Below are positions 1 through 5,845 of a DNA stretch of 11,768 nucleotides, piece by piece (position 1 is the first letter of the stretch; every line of letters starts with the position of its first letter). The stretch comes from CAZIDL01 sp964537825 (GTDB taxonomy: Bacteria; Bacteroidota; Bacteroidia; Flavobacteriales_D; CAYVSK01). A program made the position numbers and the translations under genes. A model generated the notes under the pieces. The model did not search any database. It saw only the letters and a program-made list of their open reading frames with translations, and was not told the DNA's origin. The DNA is taken from assembly GCA_964537825.1 (NCBI GenBank), contig CAZIDL010000068.1, positions 1-11,768 of the forward strand, written 5' to 3'.

Positions 1-138
1 GGAAGAAAGGTCCATGAGCGTGATATCGATGACCCCTCACGGTTCAAGCTCGAACTTGGGAAGGAGAACGGGCTTTATATTGTGGAGCTTCGGGGTGATG
101 ACGGCAAGAATGCGGTGATAAGGGTTTTGAAGGAATAA
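1..138 (+). CDS. C-terminal end of a T9SS-secreted protein (type A sorting domain), 5' truncated by window edge
   Basis: Frame 1 is open from the first base to a TAA at 136-138, giving 45 residues. The piece starts GRKVHERDID, contains GLYIVELRGDDG and ends VIRVLKE. This matches the pattern of the type A C-terminal sorting domain of type IX secretion cargo: a GRxV turn, then a G-(L/V)-Y-I-V strand, a short hydrophilic turn, and a final strand with basic residues near the C terminus. Such domains carry the protein across the outer membrane and are removed during surface attachment or release. The functional part of the protein lies outside the window, so no enzyme or adhesin role can be given. 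It converges with the next gene, with only four bases between the two stops. Family assignment rests on pattern recognition of a short tail. Confidence 0.72.
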   Translation, partial: GRKVHERDIDDPSRFKLELGKENGLYIVELRGDDGKNAVIRVLKE

Positions 139-142
139 GCCT

Positions 143-676
143 TTACTCAACCCCCATCCTCACTTTCTTCTTAACCTTCTTCTCCCCATCCTTTGGATCC
201 GGCTCCGGACCCTTTTCATCATCACCCCCATCCTCTTGTGAGTACATAAGCACGAACTGCCCGTCCGGAATGCTGTCATCACAAAGAAGGTATACGGGTT
301 CATCATCCTTTTTCTCCACCGCGGACTCGATGGCATAGATCATTTCTCGCTCGCCCTCTTTGTCGATCCTTTCGTTCGTCTCGAAGTCATGTTCGGCATC
401 CATCCCAAAGCTTTCATTATTCAGATTGAAACAGGACTGTAGAAGCAGCATCGTCGCCGTATTGGACTTGAAGTAATTGGCTGCTATCGGATGGCTGTCC
501 TGATGGAACTCCCGTTGGCAATCGTCGATGAAATGGACAAATAACCGATGGGGATCTTCTTTGAACCGTCCGTTCTTGCGGTCAAAATCGAAAGGGTTGA
601 AGTGGTAGGTCTGTTGGATGGGCATTGTGAATCGAGGATAATAGGAGAGGGAGTGGTTGTTATTAATTGGATTCAA
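143..676 (-). CDS. Hypothetical protein coupled to the integrase gene
   Basis: This gene encodes 177 residues from a TTG start at 676-674 that overlaps the integrase stop as TTGA, so it is probably translated by coupling from the integrase message. An internal ATG at 625-623 (Met18) is an alternative start giving 160 residues. I do not recognise the family. The N-terminal half is rich in aromatic and polar residues, with FNPFDFDRKNGRFKEDP near residue 30 and a HRLFVHFIDDCQREFHQ segment after it. The middle is acidic. The last 30 residues are low-complexity, first Asp/Glu/Pro/Gly-rich and then Lys-rich (KKVKKKV). No signal peptide or membrane segment is visible. Its position directly after the recombinase suggests an element-borne accessory or regulatory protein, but that is inference only. 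Confidence 0.7.
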   Translation of the reverse strand: MNPINNNHSLSYYPRFTMPIQQTYHFNPFDFDRKNGRFKEDPHRLFVHFIDDCQREFHQDSHPIAANYFKSNTATMLLLQSCFNLNNESFGMDAEHDFETNERIDKEGEREMIYAIESAVEKKDDEPVYLLCDDSIPDGQFVLMYSQEDGGDDEKGPEPDPKDGEKKVKKKVRMGVE

Positions 677-1953
677 GGGTTGTTCTCAGATGAGTCCTTA
701 TCCTTGGACTTTCTACTGAGCTTAAATATTTCATCCTTAAGCTCTTTATCGCTTATCTCAGCAAGATAGGTTTCGGTCTCTTTTTGGGTTTTGTGCCCCA
801 AGCTCTTTTGAATAGCCGCCATGTTATTGGTCACATCCCTTAGGTTGGACGCATGCGTATGCCTGAAGGTGTACATCGTGATATCTTGTTGGATACCAGC
901 TCTGCGTGCAAGTTCTTTTAAGGCTGCATTGGTTCTGCTTCTTACTTTATCGATCCGGTCTACTTGTTGCCTTGGAGTTATATGAAAGTGCGCATCTAAA
1001 ATGGGGAATATGTGGTCTTTGCTCTGGGTAAGAGGGTAGAAATAATCGATGACCTCCTGCATTTCAGGAGTGATCACTGCCGCCATTATTCTTTTGGTCT
1101 TTTGCCGGCGGTACTTGATCATTTCTCCGTCCGAATCGATATCGCTCCATTTCAGTTGAGCCATATCGGTCAAGTTCATTCCCCCGGCGTAGAAGCTGAA
1201 TATCATGTACTTATGCGCCTCTATGATGGAAGGGTTATCTCCTTCCACGTTCAGATCCTCTATGGCGCGGAAGGCTTCAATGGAGATCGCTCTTTTTTCG
1301 GTCTCGGTATTGAACTTGGAGATTTTGAAATCAGAGAAGGGAGTATCTTTTTCCGGGGCATATCCACGCCTTGCTGCTTCGTTGAAAAGGGCGCAAAGGG
1401 TTTTGAAATAATTATAAAGGGTGGTTTCCTTCACCTGCCGCTCACCCCTTAAATAGGTTTCCCATTTGTTCAGGAGTTGGTAAGTCAGCTCGGAGAACTC
1501 AATGCCTTCCTTTCTCTCCTTTTTCAGAAAGTTCTGTAGTTGTTTACCTATATTTCGGTAATTCTGGGCATTGGAATATTTCCCTTTCTGCTCCAGCTCC
1601 TTTGCACGTTCTTCAAAGAAATCAAGCACGGAGATCGAACCTTTCGGTCTATCGTATGCGTCGATGATCTTTTGAGCAGTGATCTCGATCCCCTGTTCTA
1701 TTAAGCGGTCCTGAATTTTTTCGAATTCGTTCACCTTGTCGCGTATGATCTTGTTCCAATCCTTTTCCCGTGGATGACTGCGCCGTATTTCATTGCGGTT
1801 CTCGTTCCAATAGGATGGTGAGCAGGATAACCCTTCAATGCTCCGATAACGTTGCTTTCGGTCCTTGGTGATCCGGATGCAAATGGGGTGCTTATTGTCC
1901 GATAGTTCTTTGGACCTTCGGAGGACGGGAACGATGGTCGCTCTTTTTGCCAT
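673..1953 (-). CDS. Tyrosine recombinase / integrase (Bacteroidota type)
   Basis: This 426-residue protein has the usual three parts: an N-terminal arm-binding domain (about 1-95, ending its first strand block at YWN 48-50), a SAM-like core-binding domain (about 105-205) and a catalytic domain (about 220-400). Visible catalytic residues are a beta-hairpin Lys around 285 (RRQKTKR), Arg364-His365 in YTFRHTHAS, His387 in LGH, and the nucleophile Tyr396 in TETYL. The first catalytic Arg is absent: the box reads FYAGGMNLTDMAQLKW, with Gly257 where many family members have Arg. Loss of this Arg is known for some Bacteroidota integrases such as IntDOT. It should cut and rejoin att DNA to integrate and excise the element. 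It is transcribed away from the repeat array and tRNA fragment just upstream. The ATG at 1953 lacks a clear ribosome binding site, as is normal in this phylum. Confidence 0.95.
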   Translation of the reverse strand: MAKRATIVPVLRRSKELSDNKHPICIRITKDRKQRYRSIEGLSCSPSYWNENRNEIRRSHPREKDWNKIIRDKVNEFEKIQDRLIEQGIEITAQKIIDAYDRPKGSISVLDFFEERAKELEQKGKYSNAQNYRNIGKQLQNFLKKERKEGIEFSELTYQLLNKWETYLRGERQVKETTLYNYFKTLCALFNEAARRGYAPEKDTPFSDFKISKFNTETEKRAISIEAFRAIEDLNVEGDNPSIIEAHKYMIFSFYAGGMNLTDMAQLKWSDIDSDGEMIKYRRQKTKRIMAAVITPEMQEVIDYFYPLTQSKDHIFPILDAHFHITPRQQVDRIDKVRSRTNAALKELARRAGIQQDITMYTFRHTHASNLRDVTNNMAAIQKSLGHKTQKETETYLAEISDKELKDEIFKLSRKSKDKDSSENNP

Positions 1954-1977
1954 AGGGACCGATTTGATCGATTATCA

Positions 1978-2041
1978 TGTAGACACCGTGGACACCAGTG
2001 GTAGATACCAGTTATATTTGGTGTCTACGTGGGTGTCTACA
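1978..2041. repeat. Array of five GTAGACACC-type 9-mers, partly palindromic; candidate integrase arm sites
   Basis: Three plus-strand copies lie at 1979-1987 (GTAGACACC), 1988-1996 (GTGGACACC) and 2001-2009 (GTAGATACC). Two inverted copies (GGTGTCTAC) lie at 2020-2028 and 2032-2040. The outermost copies form a perfect 10-bp inverted repeat (1978-1987 with 2032-2041), and the inner pair 2001-2010/2019-2028 differs at one base. The array begins 24 bp upstream of the integrase start and lies between it and the tRNA fragment. This is where arm-type binding sites or an autoregulatory operator of a tyrosine recombinase are expected. The repeats are directly visible; the binding role is inferred. 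Confidence 0.7.
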
Positions 2042-2049
2042 TTTTGGGT

Positions 2050-2057
2050 CAAAAATA
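2050..2057 (-). promoter_or_regulatory. Candidate -7 box for the integrase gene
   Basis: On the minus strand these bases read TATTTTTG, an exact match to the Bacteroidota -7 consensus TAnnTTTG. They lie about 97 bp before the integrase start, so the message would carry the 9-mer array in its leader. No convincing TTTG is found at the usual -33 spacing, which keeps confidence low. Confidence 0.3.
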
Positions 2058-2110
2058 GCAAAGAAGAGAAAAGTGCCGAAAAGTTATAAGCGATAAAAAT
2101 GTTGAATGAT

Positions 2111-2150
2111 AGGGGTTTAAGGATTTCAAGAGAAAATACCGAAAACCCCT
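2111..2150. repeat. 8-bp perfect inverted repeat near the att site
   Basis: AGGGGTTT at 2111-2118 is matched by AAACCCCT at 2143-2150, with 24 bases between. It lies between the 9-mer array and the tRNA fragment. It could be part of the recombination site or a weak hairpin. There is no following T-run on either side that would make it a typical terminator. Confidence 0.45.
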
Positions 2151-2167
2151 GAAAAATGGAAACATGG

Positions 2168-2212
2168 TGCCCCACAAGCAAGAGGTCGCTGGTTCGAATC
2201 CAGCAGTGCCCA
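2168..2212 (+). other. 3' tRNA fragment (probably tRNA-Val), candidate att site
   Basis: The T-arm is perfect: GCTGG 2188-2192, loop TTCGAAT 2193-2199, CCAGC 2200-2204. It is followed by a 3' acceptor strand AGTGCCC (2205-2211) and discriminator A2212. A complete tRNA would need GGGCACT at its 5' end and a D-arm; neither is found upstream. The anticodon arm is decayed: three inner pairs (2168-2170 with 2178-2180) survive, the two outer positions do not pair, and the position of U33 is C2172. The triplet at the anticodon position is CAC (2173-2175). The run ACAAGCA plus GGTCGCTGG resembles the 3' half of Bacteroidota tRNA-Val as I remember it, so Val is likely but not proven. No CCA is encoded. 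Best read as the 3' duplication at an element junction; a dead tRNA is the alternative. Confidence 0.72.
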
Positions 2213-2477
2213 CGACCTGCCTTCGTCAGAAATTCCAAAATCTCAAATTCCAAGTCAAAGAAGGGATTTTTGATCTTACGGAAAGGGGATCGACCGTTAG
2301 GCGGTCTTATCGGTCCCTGATATTCAGCCACTGTTCCCTTATTTTTTCGGGATCACGTGCCCCTAGATCCGAACGGATAAAACCTTAAATTCGGGAACAG
2401 GCTATCTTATCCTTCCCTTGCTTATCCTAAAAAATGGGGGGCGTTCCGGGGGGGATGAAAACCAGATCTGGAATACG
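2213..2477. other. Non-coding stretch between element end and biosynthetic operon
   Basis: No credible gene is present. The stretch holds two copies of AAATTCCAA 15 bp apart (2230-2238, 2245-2253), a short inverted repeat GACCG/CGGTC (2292-2296/2302-2306), and the palindromic ATCCG-AA-CGGAT at 2367-2378. The last could be an operator because it lies about 100 bp before the first operon gene. No exact TAnnTTTG promoter box is seen. The nearest approach is TAAATTCG at 2386-2393, so the operon promoter remains unidentified. Confidence 0.5.
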
Positions 2478-4202
2478 ATGACCCCTGAAGAAAAGTACGA
2501 TGTGATCATCCTCGGTGGGGGATTGGCCGGCCTGACCTTATCCCTTCAATTGAAGGGAAAGAACCCGGAGCTCTCGGTCCTGCTCCTCGAAAAGCGAAAC
2601 CGACCCGCACCCATCGCTGCTCACAAGGTCGGCGAGTCGACCGTCGAACTAGGCACTTATTACTTGAGAGAAATGCTCGGCCTGAAAGACTACCTGGATC
2701 GACATCAGCTCCCTAAGCAAGGATTGCGTTTTTTCCTTTCCCCTCATCATAAAACGGATATTGCCAAGCGGGTGGAGCTTGGCCCCCGGGCGCCCCTGAG
2801 ACCGGTCAAAAGCCATCAACTGGACCGGGGCGCTTTGGAGAATCACTTGGAAGCATACGCCCTGGAAGCAGGGGTGGACATCTCCCTTGGGAACCAGGTG
2901 AAAGAGGTGACCCTGAGCAAAGGAGCGCATCGGATCGATGTTAGAAAGAAGAAGGAAGATCATACCTACCATTCCAAATGGGTCGTGGATGCTACCGGGC
3001 GTTCCGAATTCCTGAAGCGAAAGTTGAAGCTTCAAAAAAGCATGGACCACCACATCAATGCTGCCTGGTTCCGGGTTGAGGGAGAAGTGGATGTGGACGA
3101 TTGGTCGGAGAACGCATCCTGGAAAGGCTATCTGGAGCCTGGTCTGCGCAGATTGAGCACCGTCCATCTGATGGACAAGGGGTATTGGGTGTGGCTCATC
3201 CCCCTAGGGACCGGGTACACGAGTGTAGGCATCGTGGCGGATCCGAGGGTCCATCCTTTTGAGGACTTCAACCAACTCGATAAGGCCTTCGATTGGCTTT
3301 CAAAGAACGAACCCTTAGCATACGATGCCCTTGCACCTAAAAAGGACGCGGTCTTGGATTTCAGGGTCTTGAAAGATCTCTCCCACCATTCCCAAAAGGT
3401 CTATTCCAATGAAGGATGGGCGCTGACCGGAGAGGCCGGTCCTTTCTTGGATCCACTCTATTCCCCGGGTACGGATTTCATCGCCATCAACAACACCCTG
3501 ATCAGCGAATTGATCCAAAAAGACCTCGAAGAGGACGAGGACATCGAGTTCTATGCCGATGTTTTTGAGCACAGCTTCCTTTCCGTCGTGGACAGTTGGA
3601 TCCCCATTTATCAGGACAAATACCTCCTCATGGGCAATACCCAGACCATGTTGGCCAAGATCCTATGGGATTGGGCCCTTTATTGGTCTTTCACGACGCT
3701 TCTGTTCACCAATAATGGGTTTTCCAACCTCATGGTGCTCAAGGAATTGTTCGCTTCAGAAGATAGCCCTGCGAGCAGGGTGCATCTACTCAATGAACAG
3801 GTCCAGCGATCCTTCATCGATTTCGCTGAACATGACGATGCTGATCTTGTTAGCAGCTATGTCGATCCTTTTGACCTTCGAACGCTGAAGGATTTTTATA
3901 ATGAGCTCGATACGCAATACCGAACGAGGGATCTCATCAAAAAAGTGAAAGCGAACATGACCTTGTTGGAACATTTGGCCGCAGAACTTTTCCGAAAGTT
4001 CTGCTCCAAAGTGCATGGCACGCTGGCCGACCTTCAGGTGAATCCTTATGAGATGGACCTGAAAAAAGGGCAGCCCTATTCAGGTGCAGGAAATAGCCCC
4101 GATCTTCTGTTAGATCAAAAGGAGGAGATAAGGGAAGACGTGGATGCATTGTGGTTGTATGGGAAAACGATGTCAGCAAGCAGTGAACCTGTGTCAGGTT
4201 GA
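2478..4202 (+). CDS. Flavin-dependent halogenase-like FAD oxidoreductase
   Basis: The chosen ATG at 2478 gives 574 residues and places the FAD fold directly at the N terminus (YDVIILGGGLAGLT). An upstream TTG at 2418 would add 20 poorly structured residues and is less likely. GxGxxG is at 13-18 and VGES at 51-54. A Lys80 in LPKQGLRFF sits where flavin-dependent halogenases carry the lysine that handles hypohalous acid. WVWLIP at 237-242 is an exact WxWxIP, the halogenase signature that discourages monooxygenation. The second FAD motif reads GEAGPFLDPLYSPG (318-331), with Glu in place of the usual Asp. The C-terminal 170 residues are long for the family and of unknown role. It heads the operon, 103 bp before the KAS III gene. 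The likely substrate is an aromatic or polyketide intermediate, possibly ACP-bound. A non-halogenating oxidase is the main alternative. Confidence 0.82.
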   Translation: MTPEEKYDVIILGGGLAGLTLSLQLKGKNPELSVLLLEKRNRPAPIAAHKVGESTVELGTYYLREMLGLKDYLDRHQLPKQGLRFFLSPHHKTDIAKRVELGPRAPLRPVKSHQLDRGALENHLEAYALEAGVDISLGNQVKEVTLSKGAHRIDVRKKKEDHTYHSKWVVDATGRSEFLKRKLKLQKSMDHHINAAWFRVEGEVDVDDWSENASWKGYLEPGLRRLSTVHLMDKGYWVWLIPLGTGYTSVGIVADPRVHPFEDFNQLDKAFDWLSKNEPLAYDALAPKKDAVLDFRVLKDLSHHSQKVYSNEGWALTGEAGPFLDPLYSPGTDFIAINNTLISELIQKDLEEDEDIEFYADVFEHSFLSVVDSWIPIYQDKYLLMGNTQTMLAKILWDWALYWSFTTLLFTNNGFSNLMVLKELFASEDSPASRVHLLNEQVQRSFIDFAEHDDADLVSSYVDPFDLRTLKDFYNELDTQYRTRDLIKKVKANMTLLEHLAAELFRKFCSKVHGTLADLQVNPYEMDLKKGQPYSGAGNSPDLLLDQKEEIREDVDALWLYGKTMSASSEPVSG

Positions 4203-4242
4203 CCGCCTTCAACTTCCCCTCCCACGATTGCCCTAGAGTGGT

Positions 4243-4250
4243 TAATTTTG
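4243..4250 (+). promoter_or_regulatory. Candidate internal -7 promoter box before the KAS III gene
   Basis: TAATTTTG exactly matches the Bacteroidota -7 consensus TAnnTTTG, in the only sizeable gap of the operon (4203-4305), 55 bp before the next start. No good TTTG is found at the -33 distance. It may drive the six downstream genes separately from the flavoenzyme gene. Confidence 0.3.
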
Positions 4251-4305
4251 ATGATCGTTCCCTCCCAGCTGGTCTCCTTAATTTTTTGGGTAACTCGTTC
4301 TACAA

Positions 4306-5439
4306 ATGGAAGAAGTCTACATTACAAAAAGTGCTAAATTCCTTCCAAATGAAGGGGTTTCAAACGAGGAAATGGAATCCTTTCTCGGAAGGATCGATGG
4401 GCAAGGATCGAAGGGCAAGAATCTGACCCTCCGGAACAACGGTATTAAGAACAGGTATTACGCCCTGGACCGGGATCAAAGGTCCACTCACTCCAATGCA
4501 GAAATGACCTCTGAGGCCATCAAAGCTTTGGAGGCGGACGGGTTCAGCCTCGATGATCTGGAGCTTCTGACTTGTGGGACGACATCACCCGATAACCTCC
4601 TCCCTTCCCACACTTCCATGGTCCATGGTGAACTAGGGAATAAGCCGATGGAGATCCTGTCTCCCTCTGGATCATGCTGTGCAGGAATGCAGGCCATGAA
4701 ATTCTCTTACCTGTCGATCATGGCCGGTAATTCCTCTAATGCTGTATCTGCAGGCTCCGAGAAGTTCTCGACCTGGATGCTGGCCCATCATTTCGAAAAG
4801 GAGACGGAGCGCCTGGCCCAAATGGATGAACATCCCATTATCGCTTTTGAAAAGGATTTCCTAAGATGGATGCTGTCCGATGGGGCCGGAGCTTTCCTTC
4901 TCGAATCGCGCCCAAGAGGAGAACGCTCGCTCAAGATCGAATGGCTCGATATCCGTTCTTATGCCGATCGATTGGAATCTTGCATGTATGCCGGTGCCGT
5001 AAAGAATGAGGACGGAAGCACCACCGGCTGGAAGGAACATTCCCCTGAAGAATGGCTTCAAAAGTCCGTTTTCTCCATTAAACAGGACGTCAGGCTTTTG
5101 GGTAAGAACATCGTCCAGGCAGGGACGGCTTACCTGGATGAGATCCTGAAAAAACGGGAATTCGATATCACCACTATCGATCATTTCCTTCCTCACTTGT
5201 CCTCTGAATACTTCAGGAGCAAGATCGCTGAAGAGATCGAAAAATATGGGATCGATATCCCTCAGGAAAAATGGTTCACCAACCTGTCCAGTGTGGGCAA
5301 TGTGGGAGCCGGGTCCATTTACTTGATGATCGAAGAACTGATGAACGAAAAGGACCTGAAAAAAGGGGAAAAGATCTTGTTGATGGTGCCGGAAAGTGCA
5401 AGGTTCACTTATGCTTATTGTCTTTTGACCGTCTGTTAA
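4306..5439 (+). CDS. KAS III-type 3-oxoacyl-ACP synthase (DarB-like)
   Basis: This is a 377-residue thiolase-fold ketosynthase. Its triad can be placed by comparison with FabH: Cys125 in SGSCCAGMQAM, His297 in HFLPHLSS, and Asn332 in SVGNVGAGS. KAS III enzymes condense an acyl starter from CoA or ACP with a malonyl- or ketoacyl-ACP without a partner subunit. The N terminus (YITKSAKFLPNEGVSNEEME, then LRNNGIKNRYYA) strongly recalls the DarB group of flexirubin/dialkylresorcinol loci in Flavobacteria, which joins two beta-keto chains before ring formation. That subgroup link is from memory and is not proven. It could instead prime the KS/CLF system encoded downstream. The next gene follows after one base, indicating co-transcription. 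The enzyme is probably cytoplasmic. No DarA or aromatase gene accompanies it in the window. Confidence 0.88.
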   Translation: MEEVYITKSAKFLPNEGVSNEEMESFLGRIDGQGSKGKNLTLRNNGIKNRYYALDRDQRSTHSNAEMTSEAIKALEADGFSLDDLELLTCGTTSPDNLLPSHTSMVHGELGNKPMEILSPSGSCCAGMQAMKFSYLSIMAGNSSNAVSAGSEKFSTWMLAHHFEKETERLAQMDEHPIIAFEKDFLRWMLSDGAGAFLLESRPRGERSLKIEWLDIRSYADRLESCMYAGAVKNEDGSTTGWKEHSPEEWLQKSVFSIKQDVRLLGKNIVQAGTAYLDEILKKREFDITTIDHFLPHLSSEYFRSKIAEEIEKYGIDIPQEKWFTNLSSVGNVGAGSIYLMIEELMNEKDLKKGEKILLMVPESARFTYAYCLLTVC

Positions 5440-5440
5440 G

Positions 5441-5845
5441 ATGAAAAAAGAAGACCTTCCACAGGACGATTCACCCCTTGATTATATGTCGAGGGAACTC
5501 TATTATGTGAAGGATGAGGATGGAAATTATACCACTGGGCTGAGCAAGGGATGGAAAGTGAAGAAAGAAGCCTTGGATGCCACGTGGGAAGCCATCAATG
5601 AAAGGGTCGAAGAAGCCCGGCAAGCGGTTTTGAACGGAGAAAAAAGTCCCATCCATTATTACATGGAGCTCAATATCATGGACTTATCTGTGCTCTCTGG
5701 CTATACAGGCTTTTGGAAATGGACGATCAAAAGGCATTTGAAGCCTGAGCGGTTCCGGAAATTGAGCGATAAGAAGTTGGAGCGTTATGCAAAAGCTTTT
5801 GAGGTCAGCCTTGAGGAATTGAAAAATTTCGAGGGAGCCGATTGA
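5441..5845 (+). CDS. Small conserved-looking operon protein with HTH-like C-terminal half
   Basis: This gene encodes 134 residues and starts one base after the KAS III stop. The N-terminal part is charged (YYVKDEDGNYTTGLSKGW at about 21-38), followed by a predicted amphipathic helix with EERV/EEARQ spacing (about 43-65). The C-terminal half, about 80-130, has LSVLSGYTGFWKWTIKRHL and then LERYAKAFEVSLEELKNF. The latter resembles the tail of XRE-type helix-turn-helix domains, where a helix with R-Y-A-K-A-F is followed by V-S-L-E-E-L. I recall proteins of this kind beside DarB-like genes in Flavobacteria, but no function has been assigned that I know of. It may be a regulator of the operon or a structural partner of the ketosynthase; the HTH-like part is only suggestive. 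Its stop overlaps the next start. Confidence 0.8.
   Translation: MKKEDLPQDDSPLDYMSRELYYVKDEDGNYTTGLSKGWKVKKEALDATWEAINERVEEARQAVLNGEKSPIHYYMELNIMDLSVLSGYTGFWKWTIKRHLKPERFRKLSDKKLERYAKAFEVSLEELKNFEGAD

Larger units (their letters stand above)
1..2212. mobile_element. Right end of a tRNA-targeted integrative element (partial, inferred)
   Basis: A tyrosine recombinase gene lies next to a repeat array and a 3'-only tRNA fragment ending at 2212. When an element recombines into the 3' part of a tRNA gene, one junction keeps a complete tRNA and the other keeps only the copied 3' end. The fragment here is on the plus strand, so the element should extend leftward from 2212, with the intact tRNA beyond the left edge of the window on the same strand. 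The class (island, ICE or prophage) cannot be decided, because no conjugation, phage or cargo gene set is in view. The left limit given is only the window edge, and the T9SS gene at 1-138 could be cargo or host. Confidence 0.5.

Noticed and set aside
1978..2041. CRISPR array
   Set aside because: The units are 9 bp, in mixed orientation and without uniform spacers; no cas gene is present.
2168..2212. Functional tRNA gene
   Set aside because: No D-arm, no 5' acceptor strand GGGCACT, unpaired outer anticodon stem and C in place of U33.
2292..2306. GACCG/CGGTC hairpin as a terminator
   Set aside because: Only five pairs and no T-run after it; too weak to call.
1975..2331. Minus-strand 118-codon frame containing GHCWIRTSDLLLVGHHV
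   Set aside because: This peptide is the antisense reading of the tRNA T-arm region, a well-known false protein. The rest covers the repeat array.
2418..2477. N-terminal extension of the flavoenzyme from a TTG at 2418
   Set aside because: The added 20 residues are Gly/Asn-rich and have no place before a Rossmann fold that starts naturally a few residues after the ATG at 2478.
2649..3167. Minus-strand 172-codon open frame
   Set aside because: Antisense to the halogenase-like gene, whose FAD and active-site motifs are clear in the plus frame.
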